From Pigmentiphaga sp. H8 (GTDB taxonomy: Bacteria; Pseudomonadota; Gammaproteobacteria; Burkholderiales; Burkholderiaceae_B), in the NCBI RefSeq assembly GCF_003854895.1, contig NZ_CP033966.1, positions 186,001-250,000 of the forward strand: a stretch of DNA of 64,000 nt, in the 5' to 3' direction. The position numbers were made by a program, and so were the translations under genes. Positions 25,242-34,086 of the stretch are shown one piece after another. The notes under the pieces were generated by a model. The model was given only the letters and a program-made list of their open reading frames with translations, ran no database searches and was not told the DNA's origin. Position 1 is the first letter of the stretch; each line of letters opens with the position of its first letter.

Positions 25242-25344
25242 AAGTCAGCATATAAGCTTGATCCACTGTACGCTGAATTGCATCCCTAGGCAAATTGTCA
25301 GGCATTTGCTGCTCATGCGTTGTTCGCGTGGCACACCAGGGCGT

Positions 25345-26529
25345 TCAGCGCCCGAGTGTGATCTGGTAGCGGCCCCCGTCCAGCCGGGCGATCCACCCCT
25401 GCAATTCCAGTTCGAGCAGCCTGGCCTGAAGCGCCGGAACCGCGAGGCCGGTGCGCGCGGCCAGCGCGTCGATATGGATGGGGCCATAGCCCATGCCGGC
25501 CAGCAGAGGGTCCTGCGGGCGGGCCGGATCCGGTTCCGGCGCAGGCGCAAGCGGACTGGGTCCGGCCGGGGAGCCCAGCTCGTCCAGGATGTCCTGCGCC
25601 GATTCCACCAGCTTGGCACCCTGCCGGATCAGGGCGTGGCAGCCCCGCGACAGCGGCGAGTGGATGGAGCCGGGGATGGCGAACACCTCGCGGCCGGCGT
25701 CCGCCGCCAGCCGGGCGGTGATGAGCGACCCGCTGCGGGCCGCCGCTTCCGCCACCAGCGTGCCCCGTGCCAGCCCCGCGACCAGCCGGTTGCGCCGGGG
25801 GAACTGGTGCGGCAGCGCGGGCAGGCCCAGCGGGAACTCTGACACGACGGCGCCTTGCGCGGCGATCCGTTCGGCCAGGTCCTGGTTGCGCGGCGGATAG
25901 ACCACATCGACGCCCGTTCCCACCACTGCCACGGTGCCGCCTGCATTGGGGCCGGCCTCGAGCGCGCCTTCGTGGGCGGCGGTGTCGATGCCCAGGGCCA
26001 GGCCGCTGACGATGCACCAGCCCCGCTGCGCCAGATGGCGGGCATAGGCGCGCGCGTTCGCCAGCCCGTCGGGCGTGGCGTGACGGGCGCCGACGATGGC
26101 GATGGCCTGGGGCGACAGCCGGGCCGGATCGCCCGCCACGTACAGCAGCGGGGGTGGATCGTGGATGGCAAGCAGCGCCCGGGGGTAGGCGGCATCGGCC
26201 AGCGTCAGGAGGTGGTGGCCGGGAAGTTCCGCCCAGCGCAGCGTGCGCTCGAGGACGGCGGCCTGCTCGCGCGACAGCGGGCGGGCCAGTTGGGCGGCCA
26301 GCGGCGGCGGCAGCAGGGCCGCCAATTCGTCGCGGGACAGGCTGTACAGGCGCTGGGGCAGCCCGACTTCCCGCAGCAGGTCGCGCGCGGTGGCAGGCCC
26401 GATGGCGGGTTCGAGGGTGAGCCGCAGCCAGGCGGACAATTCTTCCGGAGTGTGGGCGAGAGGCATGCCGTTATCTAAACACGGCAGGCGCGGCAGGGTG
26501 GTCCCCGGCAGGACATCGATGTCCTGCAT
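25345..26529 (-). CDS. dprA: DNA processing protein DprA
   Basis: 394-residue RecA loader for incoming single-stranded DNA in transformation. The Rossmann-like core is plain: VGARHATPDGLANARAYA, CIVSGLALGIDTAAHEGAL, PHQFPRRNRLVAGLARGTLV and SGSLITARLAADAGREVFAI. A C-terminal winged helix (PIHIDALAARTGLAVPALQA) is present. The start at 26529 has GGAG four bases upstream; a later ATG at 26466 (MPLAHTPEEL) is nearer the usual family start but has no clear ribosome site. Divergent from def. Confidence 0.92.
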   Translation of the reverse strand: MQDIDVLPGTTLPRLPCLDNGMPLAHTPEELSAWLRLTLEPAIGPATARDLLREVGLPQRLYSLSRDELAALLPPPLAAQLARPLSREQAAVLERTLRWAELPGHHLLTLADAAYPRALLAIHDPPPLLYVAGDPARLSPQAIAIVGARHATPDGLANARAYARHLAQRGWCIVSGLALGIDTAAHEGALEAGPNAGGTVAVVGTGVDVVYPPRNQDLAERIAAQGAVVSEFPLGLPALPHQFPRRNRLVAGLARGTLVAEAAARSGSLITARLAADAGREVFAIPGSIHSPLSRGCHALIRQGAKLVESAQDILDELGSPAGPSPLAPAPEPDPARPQDPLLAGMGYGPIHIDALAARTGLAVPALQARLLELELQGWIARLDGGRYQITLGR

Positions 26530-26749
26530 CGTCTCCGAACGGATCGCGCGCCGGCGCGTCCAATGGCCAGGGCAGGCGTTCGCGGCAATGCCTCCCGCTA
26601 TATTTAATAGCAGGATCCGCCGCCATCCGCGCCCCGCGCGGGCCCGCCGGAGGCACCGGGAAGCTGTGGTATCTTGCCCCTTGGATCCCGGCCAACCGGC
26701 CCCATTATTCTGTTAAGCGCCCCATTCGAGGGACAACGGCAACACAACC

Positions 26750-27250
26750 ATGGCATTGCTACCCATTCTTCACTATCCCGACGCAAGGCTGCACAAGAAA
26801 GCCAAGCCGGTGGCCGTGGTCGACGACCGCATCCGCCGCATCGTCCGCGACATGGCCGAGACCATGTACGCCGCGCCGGGTATCGGGCTGGCCGCCACCC
26901 AGGTCGATGTCCACGAGCGCATCGTGGTCATCGACGTTTCCGAACACAGCGACGACCTGCTCGTGCTGATCAACCCGGTCATCACCTGGAAGAGCGAGGA
27001 AACCCAGGTCTACGAAGAAGGCTGCCTGTCGGTGCCCGGCATCTACGACGAGGTCAAGCGCTCCGCCCGGATCAAGGTCGAGGCCACCAACGAACAGGGC
27101 GAACGCTACGAATTCGACGCCGAAGGCATCCTGGCCGTCTGCGTCCAGCACGAACTCGACCACCTGGAAGGCAAGGTCTTCGTCGAATACCTCTCCCCCC
27201 TCAAGCAAAGCCGCATCAAGACCAAGCTGCGCAAGCTGGAAAAGGTCTAA
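26750..27250 (+). CDS. def: Peptide deformylase
   Basis: 166-residue metalloenzyme that removes the formyl group from nascent N-termini. All three motifs are present: GIGLAATQ (about residue 45), EEGCLSVP with the metal-binding cysteine, and QHELDHL with the two metal histidines and catalytic glutamate. First gene of the def-fmt-rsmB translation block. Nearly 490 bp of palindromic repeats separate it from fmt. Confidence 0.97.
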   Translation: MALLPILHYPDARLHKKAKPVAVVDDRIRRIVRDMAETMYAAPGIGLAATQVDVHERIVVIDVSEHSDDLLVLINPVITWKSEETQVYEEGCLSVPGIYDEVKRSARIKVEATNEQGERYEFDAEGILAVCVQHELDHLEGKVFVEYLSPLKQSRIKTKLRKLEKV

Positions 27251-27258
27251 GGGAGATC

Positions 27259-27328
27259 CAAAGGGAAGCCCACCCCCAAGCGGCCTTCGGCCGCTCCCCC
27301 TCAAGGGGGCGGCGCTAGCGGACCGGAG
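27259..27328. repeat. Partial GC-rich intergenic repeat behind def
   Basis: AAGCCCACCCCCAAGCGGCC, then a perfect GCGGCC/GGCCGC hairpin, CCCCCTCAAGGGGG and a GCGGACCGG remnant. It starts 8 bp after the def stop and could terminate transcription. Confidence 0.7.
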
Positions 27329-27330
27329 GG

Positions 27331-27538
27331 AAAGCCCACCCCACGCGGCCTATGGCCGCTCCCCTCAAGGGGCGGCGCTGGCGGACCGGCAAAGCCGGAT
27401 CCTCGGCGCCCAAGATCAAAGCAAGTATGCGGTGCTCCGCACCGAGATACCTCATGAAGACCCAGGATGCGGTGGATCCGGCTTTGCCGGTCCACCCGCA
27501 TCGCCCCCTGGGGGGCGCGCGCAAGCGCGTAGGGGGGG
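27331..27538. repeat. REPIN-like palindrome between def and fmt
   Basis: Two repeat units in opposite orientation (about 27331-27411 and 27461-27538). The centre contains the hairpin GCGGTGC-TCC-GCACCG (27430-27445). The left unit carries GGCAAAGCCGGATCC and the right unit GGATCCGGCTTTGCCGG, so the arms match for long stretches. Same design as the element at 7768-8013. The rest of the def-fmt gap to 27654 has no credible gene. Confidence 0.75.
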
Positions 27539-27654
27539 CCATGTATCAAGCACGTAGGGGGGGACCATGTATCATTCCCCCTCCGACAATCAACGATCCC
27601 ATCCCACCCGCCCCGGAACCGGCATGCAAGGCCGTCCGCCAAGCAGCGAGCCCT

Positions 27655-27732
27655 ATCCAGGAAACCGCGGATCCGGCTCTGCCGGTCCGCCGGTTTCGCC
27701 CCCTGGGGGGCGCGCGAAGCGCGTAGGGGGGA
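27655..27732. repeat. GC-rich dispersed intergenic repeat directly upstream of fmt
   Basis: A unit with CCAGGAAACCGCGGATCC, GGCTCTGCCGGTCCGCCGG and a block ending GCGCGTAGGGGGG at 27731. It ends 8 bp before the fmt ATG, so it overlaps the ribosome-binding region. Confidence 0.8.
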
Positions 27733-27739
27733 GCATCAG

Positions 27740-28687
27740 ATGCATCTGGTTTTTGCCGGTACGCCGGAATTCGCCAAAATCGCCCTCCAGGCCCTGATCG
27801 GTGCCGGGCATACGATCGCGCTGGTCCTGACCCAGCCGGACCGGCCGGCCGGGCGCGGGCTCAAGCTCACGCCCAGTCCGGTCAAGACGGCGGCGCTGGA
27901 AGTGGGCGCGCCGGTGCTGCAACCGCGCAGCCTGCGGCTGGACGGCAAGTATCCCGACGAGGCCGCCCAGGCCCACGAGGCGCTGCGCGCGGCGCGGGCC
28001 GACGCGATGATCGTGGCCGCCTACGGCCTGATCCTGCCCCAGGCGGTGCTGGACATCCCCCGGCTGGGCTGCCTGAACATCCATGCCAGCCTGCTGCCGC
28101 GCTGGCGCGGCGCCGCGCCCATCCAGCGCGCCATCGAGGCGGGCGACGCGCGCACCGGGATCACCATCATGCAGATGGACGCGGGCCTGGACACCGGCGA
28201 CATGCTGCTTGAAGAGGCGCTGCCGATCGAGGCGGGCCAGACCGCCGGCGAACTGCACGACCGCCTGGCCGTGCTGGGCGGCGAACTGATCGTGCGGGCG
28301 CTGGCGCGTCTGGACGAAAACGGCCTGCCGGCCACGCCGCAGCCCGCCCAGGGCGTGACCTACGCCGCCAAGCTGGACAAGGCCGAGGCGGCGCTCGATT
28401 GCTCGCGCCCCGCCGCCGAACTGGCGCGCCGCATCCTGGCCTTCAATCCGGTGCCCGGAGCCACGGTGCGGCTGCCCGGCCTGGCGGATCCGGTCAAGGT
28501 ATGGCGGGCCGAAGCGCTGGACGAGGCGGCGCCGGCCAGCCCCGGCAGCGTCGTGCGCGCGGGCGCCGCCGGCGTGGACCTGGCCACCGGCCAGGGCGTC
28601 CTGCGCCTGACCGAATTGCAGAAGGCCGGCGGCAAGCGCCAGCCGGCCGATGTCTTCGTGCGGGGCTGGAGCCCCGATCTTTCCTGA
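27740..28687 (+). CDS. fmt: Methionyl-tRNA formyltransferase
   Basis: 315 residues. Formylates initiator Met-tRNA using 10-formyl-tetrahydrofolate. The N-terminal domain has FAGTPEFAKIALQALI and the catalytic string LNIHASLLPRWRGAAPIQRA; a C-terminal OB-like domain includes ILAFNPVPGATVRL. The start at 27740 lies immediately behind a repeat unit whose GGGGGGAGC provides the ribosome site. Its TGA shares its A with the rsmB ATG. Heads an eight-gene run to 37294. Confidence 0.96.
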   Translation: MHLVFAGTPEFAKIALQALIGAGHTIALVLTQPDRPAGRGLKLTPSPVKTAALEVGAPVLQPRSLRLDGKYPDEAAQAHEALRAARADAMIVAAYGLILPQAVLDIPRLGCLNIHASLLPRWRGAAPIQRAIEAGDARTGITIMQMDAGLDTGDMLLEEALPIEAGQTAGELHDRLAVLGGELIVRALARLDENGLPATPQPAQGVTYAAKLDKAEAALDCSRPAAELARRILAFNPVPGATVRLPGLADPVKVWRAEALDEAAPASPGSVVRAGAAGVDLATGQGVLRLTELQKAGGKRQPADVFVRGWSPDLS

Positions 28688-30006
28688 TGGCGCCCCCGAC
28701 CACCGGGCCCGCGTCGGCCCCCTTGTCCGACATCCTGCTGGCCGCCGCGCGCGCCGTGCAGGGCGTGCTGGCGGGCGCTTCCCTTACCGATGCGCTGTCG
28801 CGCGTTGCCGCGCCGCTGCGCCCGGCTGCCCAGGCGCTGTCCTTCCACGCCATGCGCCAGCTGGGGCGGGCCCGCGCGGTCAAGCAGGCGCTGATCCCCC
28901 GCAAGCCGGCCGATCCGCTGCTCGATGCCTTGCTGCTGACGGCGTTTTCGCTGCTGGTGGCGGACGAGGGCGAGGCCGCCGCCGCCGGCGTCAGCTACGC
29001 ACCCCATACGGTGGTGGATCAGGCGGTGCGCGCCGCCGCCAGCCAGCGTTCGCTCGCGCCCTTCAAGGGCCTGGTCAACGGCAGCCTGCGGCGTTTCCTG
29101 CGCGAACGCGAAAGCGTGCTGGACGCCGCCGACCGCCGCCCCGAGGCCGTCTGGAACCATCCTGAGTGGTGGGTGCGGCGGTTGCGCATCGACTATCCCG
29201 ACCATTGGCAATCGCTGCTGCGCGCCGCCAACCGGCCACCGGCCATGGTCTTGCGCGTCAACCGCCGCCGCACCCGCCGCGAGGCGCTGCTCGAGGCCTT
29301 CCGCGCCGCCGGCGTCGATGCCCTGCCGGTGGGCGAGACGGGCGTCGCGCTGTCCCAGCCTCGGCCCGTGCAGCAACTGCCGGGCTTCGCCGAAGGATGG
29401 TGGTCGGTCCAGGATGCCGCCGCGCAACTGGCCGCGCCGCTGCTCCAGGTGAAGGACGGCATGCGCGTGCTGGACGCCTGCGCGGCGCCGGGCGGCAAGA
29501 CGGCGCATCTGCTGGAGCTGGCGGATCTCGACCTGCTGGCGCTGGACGTCGACGCCGGCAGGCTGGAGCGGGTGGACGCCAACCTGGCGCGACTGGGCCT
29601 GTCGGCGCGCACGCAGGCCGCCGACGTGGCCGACCTGGATGCCTGGTGGGACGGGCGGCCCTTCGACGCGGTGCTGGCCGACGTGCCCTGTACCGCATCG
29701 GGCATCGTCCGGCGCCATCCGGACATCCGCTGGCTGCGGCGCGAGGGCGATGTCGCCAATACCGCCGCGCTCCAGGCCCGGATTGCCGACGCCCTGTGGC
29801 AGGTGGTGGCGCCCGGTGGTAAATTCCTTTATGCAACCTGCTCGATTTTTCCCGCGGAGGGGGCCAGGCAAGCCGAGGCTTTCCAGCGCAGGCACCCCGA
29901 TGCGGCACGGCTGCCTGCGCCTGGGCAATTGCTCACGCAGGCGGAGCCTGATCGGCCGGCCGAGCAGCACGATGGGTTTTTCTACGCGTTGTTTGCCAAG
30001 GTTTGA
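28687..30006 (+). CDS. rsmB: 16S rRNA (cytosine-967-C5) methyltransferase RsmB
   Basis: 439 residues. N-terminal NusB-like RNA-binding domain (about residues 10-150, including LVNGSLRRFLRERE) and C-terminal SAM-dependent methyltransferase domain: DACAAPGGKTAHLLEL, catalytic cysteines in DVPCTASGIVRRHPDIRW and YATCSIFP. E. coli Fmu/Sun is 429 residues. The start overlaps the fmt stop by one base. The order def-fmt-rsmB-trkA is conserved in many Proteobacteria; here three extra genes lie before trkA. Confidence 0.95.
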   Translation: MAPPTTGPASAPLSDILLAAARAVQGVLAGASLTDALSRVAAPLRPAAQALSFHAMRQLGRARAVKQALIPRKPADPLLDALLLTAFSLLVADEGEAAAAGVSYAPHTVVDQAVRAAASQRSLAPFKGLVNGSLRRFLRERESVLDAADRRPEAVWNHPEWWVRRLRIDYPDHWQSLLRAANRPPAMVLRVNRRRTRREALLEAFRAAGVDALPVGETGVALSQPRPVQQLPGFAEGWWSVQDAAAQLAAPLLQVKDGMRVLDACAAPGGKTAHLLELADLDLLALDVDAGRLERVDANLARLGLSARTQAADVADLDAWWDGRPFDAVLADVPCTASGIVRRHPDIRWLRREGDVANTAALQARIADALWQVVAPGGKFLYATCSIFPAEGARQAEAFQRRHPDAARLPAPGQLLTQAEPDRPAEQHDGFFYALFAKV

Positions 30007-30854
30007 TCATTCTCCGACTCCGCCGCGTCCTGATCCTGCCGGTCGTCGCCCTGATGTTGCTGTGGGGCGGCCAAGCCCCGGCATCCGAGCCCGCCGTCCA
30101 GTCCGTGACGGTGACCGAACGCGGCCGTGACCTGCTCCTCAGTGCCGACGTCCTGCTGGATCTGAACAACCAGCTCGAGGATGCCGTCGCGCGCGGCTTG
30201 CCGCTGTATTTCTCGGTCGAGGTCGAGATCCGCCGGCCCCGCTGGTACTGGTTCGACGAGGTCGTGCTGTCCTCGAACCAGACATGGCGCATCGTCTACA
30301 ACCCGCTGACGCGCCAGTGGCGCGTGCATTCCGGCAACCTCGCGCTGCCCGTGGGGTCGCTGGTCGAGGCCTTGTCGGTCGTGCGCCACGTGCGCAACTG
30401 GCGCATCGGCGACCGCGACGCGCTGAGTTCCGACACGCGCTACGAAGGCCGGCTGCGCGTACGGTTCGACATCTCCCAGCTTTCCAAGCCGTTCCAGGTC
30501 AACGCCCTGAACAGCAGCGACTGGTCGCTGGCGACGCCCTGGACGGAATTCAGCGTGCGCCTGGGCAAGGAGGTCGTGCCGCAGCCCAGTTCCAATGCCG
30601 CGCCGCCCGCCGCCGCCCAGCCCGGCCTGCCGCCGCCTCCGGTGCCGCCTCCCTATGCCGTGCAGCCTCCCGCCGGCTCCGGCGCCGTGCCCATGCAGTC
30701 CGTTCCCGCCCAGTCGGCGCCCCCGTCGCCCTCCGCGCCCATCGTCCCCGCCAACGGCGCCTCCTCCGGCGGCAATGGCCTGGTCCTGCCAGGCGGATCG
30801 CCCCACCCGAGCCCCCGGGGACTGGGCCTGACTCCTCCCACGGAGTCCCAATGA
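30003..30854 (+). CDS. DUF4390 domain protein, exported
   Basis: 283 residues, function unknown. It begins at a TTG overlapping the rsmB stop (TTGA, 30003-30006) with a signal peptide or membrane anchor (RVLILPVVALMLLWGGQAPA). The DUF4390 domain covers about residues 30-200 (SADVLLDLNNQLEDAVARGL, RPRWYWFDEVV). The last 85 or so residues are Pro/Ala/Ser-rich and disordered. It always neighbours an NtrY-like kinase gene in this lineage as far as family knowledge goes, and its ATGA overlap with the kinase start suggests a shared role, perhaps as a periplasmic input to the kinase. Confidence 0.82.
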   Translation: MIILRLRRVLILPVVALMLLWGGQAPASEPAVQSVTVTERGRDLLLSADVLLDLNNQLEDAVARGLPLYFSVEVEIRRPRWYWFDEVVLSSNQTWRIVYNPLTRQWRVHSGNLALPVGSLVEALSVVRHVRNWRIGDRDALSSDTRYEGRLRVRFDISQLSKPFQVNALNSSDWSLATPWTEFSVRLGKEVVPQPSSNAAPPAAAQPGLPPPPVPPPYAVQPPAGSGAVPMQSVPAQSAPPSPSAPIVPANGASSGGNGLVLPGGSPHPSPRGLGLTPPTESQ

Positions 30855-33334
30855 TGCGAACCCGCCGCGTACGTATCCTGAACCGCTTCCTGCGCGTCCT
30901 CCTGGGCATGGGAGGCGTGAGCGCCCTCTTGCTGCTGTTCCTGCTGGCCTGGTCCACCGGCAACTCCTCCCGCCTGGAACAGCAGTACGGCCTGCTGCTG
31001 GGGCTCAACGCCATCATCGCCCTGGCGCTGTTCGCCTGGGTGGTCGCGCTGACCGTCAGGCTGATGGGGCAGTTGCGGCGCGGACAGTTCGGCGCCCGGC
31101 TCACCTCCCGCTTCGCGCTGGCATTCGCGCTGGTGGGGGTGGTGCCCGGCGTGCTGATCTACATGCTGTCGGTGCAGTTCCTGTCGCGTTCCATCGAGTC
31201 CTGGTTCAACGTGCGGGTGGATACCGCGCTCGAGTCCGGCTTGAACCTCGGCCGGGCGGCGCTCGATTCGCAGCTCCAGGAGATGAACGCCAAGGCGCGC
31301 ACCATGTCGATCGAACTGGGCGAGAACCAGGAGTCGAACGTGGGGCTGTCGCTGACCCGCCTGCGCGAGCAGGTGGGGGTGCAGGACGCGATGGTGTTCA
31401 CCTCCAGCGGCCGGGTCATCGCCTGGTCCACCAACTCCTACGGCACGCTGGTGCCGGAGACGCCCACGCCGCAGGTGCTGCGGCAGCTGAAGATCGCGCG
31501 TTCCTATGCGGCCGCCGAGGCCAACAGCACCGCCAGCCCGACCACCGTGGACGGCGTGCAGGGACCGCTGGGCACGACCCGCGATACGTCCAACGGCGGC
31601 GCCCTGCGCCTGCGCGTGATCGTTCCCATCGCGCCCGTCGGCGGCTTCGAGCTGCCCGGCGTGCTGCCGGCCGAGTCGCGCTACCTGCAGCTGTTGCAGG
31701 GTGTGCCGGAACAGATCGCCAGCAACGCCGAGGAGGTCCAGAGCGGCTACCGCGACTACCAGGAGCTGTCGCTGTCGCGGGTGGGCCTGCGCAAGCTGTA
31801 CGGCATCACGCTGACCCTGGCGCTGCTGCTGGCGGTGTTCGCGGCGATCGCGGCGGCCTTCTCGCTGTCGTCCCGGATGGTGCGGCCGCTGCTGCGCCTG
31901 GCCGAGGGCACGCAGGCGGTGGGAGTGGGCGACTACCGGCCCATTCCGGAACCGCCCCAGAGCGACGAGCTGGGCCAGCTGACCCGGTCGTTCAACGCCA
32001 TGACCCGCCAGCTGGACGAGGCGCGCCGCATGGTCGAGAGCAACCGGCGCCAGCTCGAACGCAGCAACGTCTACCTGGAAAGCATCCTGTCGAACCTGTC
32101 GTCGGGGGTGCTGGTGTTCGACGAGGCCTTCCGCGTCGCCACCGTGAACCGCGGCGCCCAGCAGATCCTGCGGGTGGACCTGCGCGCGGTCACCGGGCGG
32201 CCGCTGGAAACCGTGGACGGGCTGACCGCCTTCGCGCAGACCATACGCACGGCCTTCGCCGAGCACGCGGCGGCGGGCACCGGGCGCCAGTACTGGCAAC
32301 AGCAGTTCGAGATCGTCCGGCCGCAGCCGGCTGCCGGCACGCAAGCCGTGCGCGAAGGTAACAATTCCGATCCCAACGGCGACGACAATACGATTACCCT
32401 GCTCGCGCGAGGATCACACCTGCCGGTGGCGGGAGCGAGTGGGGGCTACGTGGTCGTGTTCGACGACATTACCGAGGTCATCTCTGCCAACCGCGCCGTC
32501 GCCTGGGGCGAGGTCGCGCGACGGCTGGCGCACGAGATCAAGAATCCCCTGACGCCCATCCAGCTCTCGGCCGAGCGGATCGCCATCAAGCTGGCCGACA
32601 AGCTCGCGCAGCCCGACGCCGACATGCTCAAGCGGTCGACCACCACCATCATCAACCAGGTCAGTTCCATGCAGCGCATGGTGGACGATTTCCGCGAATA
32701 CGCCAGGACGCCGCCGGCCCAGCACCAGCTGCTGGACTTGAACGAGCTGGTGGCCGAGGTACTGACCTTGTACGGATGGGACACGGCGGGCGGCGTGCTG
32801 AAGGCCGGCACCGGCAACATCGCGCTGTCGGTCGACCTGGAGTCGGTGCTGCCGCGCGTGCGCGGCGACGCCACCCAGTTGCGCCAGGTCATCCACAACC
32901 TGATCGCCAACGCCCGCGACTCGATCGAAGAGAAGGCCAAGGAAGCGGCCCGCCAGGCGGGAGACGGCGCGCCGGCCGGGCCCACGCCCAGCGACCGCAT
33001 CTCGGTCAGCACCCGCCTGATCCAGACGCGGCTGCCCGACGGCCGCGAGCACGCGTCCATCAAATTCATGGTGACCGATACGGGCACCGGCTTCGCCGCC
33101 CGCATCCTGCAGCGCGCCTTCGAACCCTACATCACGACCAAGGTGCGGGGAACGGGGCTGGGGCTGGCCATCGTCAAGAAGATCGTCGAGGAGCACGGGG
33201 GCAGAATTGATCTTGCCAACCGGCCCGAAGGTGGGGCAATGGTCTCTATACTATTCACTCGGCTCGCCGGGGGTACGGACGTTGCACACGATGCCGCGCG
33301 TTTTTCCGAGACTGCGGGGGCGCAGTCCGCGTAA
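30851..33334 (+). CDS. NtrY-like membrane sensor histidine kinase
   Basis: 827 residues. Two closely spaced N-terminal membrane segments, a third (FALAFALVGVVPGVLIYMLS), a large periplasmic region and a further helix (TLALLLAVFAAIAAAFSLSS) lead into a HAMP domain, a PAS-like region (LSSGVLVFDEAFRVATVNRG) and HisKA with phosphoacceptor H in RRLAHEIKNPLTPIQLSAER. A full ATPase domain follows (NLIANARDSIEE, DTGTGFA, GTGLGLAIVKKIVEEHGG). The ATG at 30851 has GGAG upstream and overlaps the DUF4390 stop. The partner regulator starts 17 bp downstream. The signal is unknown. Confidence 0.9.
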   Translation: MMRTRRVRILNRFLRVLLGMGGVSALLLLFLLAWSTGNSSRLEQQYGLLLGLNAIIALALFAWVVALTVRLMGQLRRGQFGARLTSRFALAFALVGVVPGVLIYMLSVQFLSRSIESWFNVRVDTALESGLNLGRAALDSQLQEMNAKARTMSIELGENQESNVGLSLTRLREQVGVQDAMVFTSSGRVIAWSTNSYGTLVPETPTPQVLRQLKIARSYAAAEANSTASPTTVDGVQGPLGTTRDTSNGGALRLRVIVPIAPVGGFELPGVLPAESRYLQLLQGVPEQIASNAEEVQSGYRDYQELSLSRVGLRKLYGITLTLALLLAVFAAIAAAFSLSSRMVRPLLRLAEGTQAVGVGDYRPIPEPPQSDELGQLTRSFNAMTRQLDEARRMVESNRRQLERSNVYLESILSNLSSGVLVFDEAFRVATVNRGAQQILRVDLRAVTGRPLETVDGLTAFAQTIRTAFAEHAAAGTGRQYWQQQFEIVRPQPAAGTQAVREGNNSDPNGDDNTITLLARGSHLPVAGASGGYVVVFDDITEVISANRAVAWGEVARRLAHEIKNPLTPIQLSAERIAIKLADKLAQPDADMLKRSTTTIINQVSSMQRMVDDFREYARTPPAQHQLLDLNELVAEVLTLYGWDTAGGVLKAGTGNIALSVDLESVLPRVRGDATQLRQVIHNLIANARDSIEEKAKEAARQAGDGAPAGPTPSDRISVSTRLIQTRLPDGREHASIKFMVTDTGTGFAARILQRAFEPYITTKVRGTGLGLAIVKKIVEEHGGRIDLANRPEGGAMVSILFTRLAGGTDVAHDAARFSETAGAQSA

Positions 33335-33351
33335 CAGAGGTTGCTAAAGAT

Positions 33352-34086
33352 ATGGCCAGAATTTTGGTGGTTGACGACGAGGTCGGCATCCGCGAACTCC
33401 TGTCGGAAATTCTTTACGACGAAGGGCATACGGTCGATCTGGCCGAAAATGCCTCGGCCGCGCGCGCGCTGCGCGCCGCCAATCGTCCCGACGTGGTCTT
33501 GCTCGATATCTGGATGCCCGACACCGATGGCGTGACGCTGCTCAAGGAGTGGGCCGCCCAGGACCTGCTCGACATGCCCGTCATCATGATGAGCGGCCAC
33601 GCGACCATCGATACGGCGGTCGAGGCGACCCGCATCGGCGCGATCGACTTCCTCGAGAAGCCGATCACCATGACGCGCCTGCTCAAGACCATCGCCGGCG
33701 CGCTGGAGCGGGGCCGGACGGGTGCCAAGCCGGCCGCGCCGCCAACCCCCGCGCGGCCCGCCATGCCGGGCTACGCGCCCGTGCCGCCCGCGGCCGGCGA
33801 CGGCATGCGTGCGCCCGCCCCCGGGCTCGCGCCGGCCGTCGACCGCCCGGCGGGCACCGTGGCCATGCACGACAACCAGCCGCGTTCGCCGCTGCTCAGC
33901 CTCTCGCTCGACCTGCCGCTGCGCGAGGCGCGCGACGCCTTCGAGCGGGTCTATTTCGAGCACCACCTGGCGCGCGAGGGCGGCAGCATGACCCGCGTGG
34001 CCGACAAGACGGGGCTGGAGCGCACCCACCTGTACCGCAAGCTCAAGCAACTGGGAATCGAACTCTCGCGTAAACGCGGCGTATGA
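33352..34086 (+). CDS. Receiver-Fis response regulator, NtrX-like but lacking the AAA+ domain
   Basis: 244 residues. The receiver domain (about 1-120) has the acidic pair in ILVVDDEVG, phosphoacceptor D in VVLLDIWMPD, and MMSGHAT and FLEKPIT. A Pro/Ala-rich linker of about 70 residues follows, then a Fis-type helix-turn-helix (GSMTRVADKTGLERTHLYRK) at the C-terminus. NtrX and NtrC have a sigma-54-activating AAA+ ATPase where this protein has the linker, so it cannot activate sigma-54 that way and more likely acts on sigma-70 promoters. Its stop overlaps the trkA start. Confidence 0.9.
   Translation: MARILVVDDEVGIRELLSEILYDEGHTVDLAENASAARALRAANRPDVVLLDIWMPDTDGVTLLKEWAAQDLLDMPVIMMSGHATIDTAVEATRIGAIDFLEKPITMTRLLKTIAGALERGRTGAKPAAPPTPARPAMPGYAPVPPAAGDGMRAPAPGLAPAVDRPAGTVAMHDNQPRSPLLSLSLDLPLREARDAFERVYFEHHLAREGGSMTRVADKTGLERTHLYRKLKQLGIELSRKRGV

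Noticed and set aside
26595..26609. GCTAT/ATAGC inverted repeat in the dprA-def gap as an operator
   Set aside because: Only 5 bp per arm in a short AT patch, with no regulator gene nearby; it could be part of an ordinary promoter.
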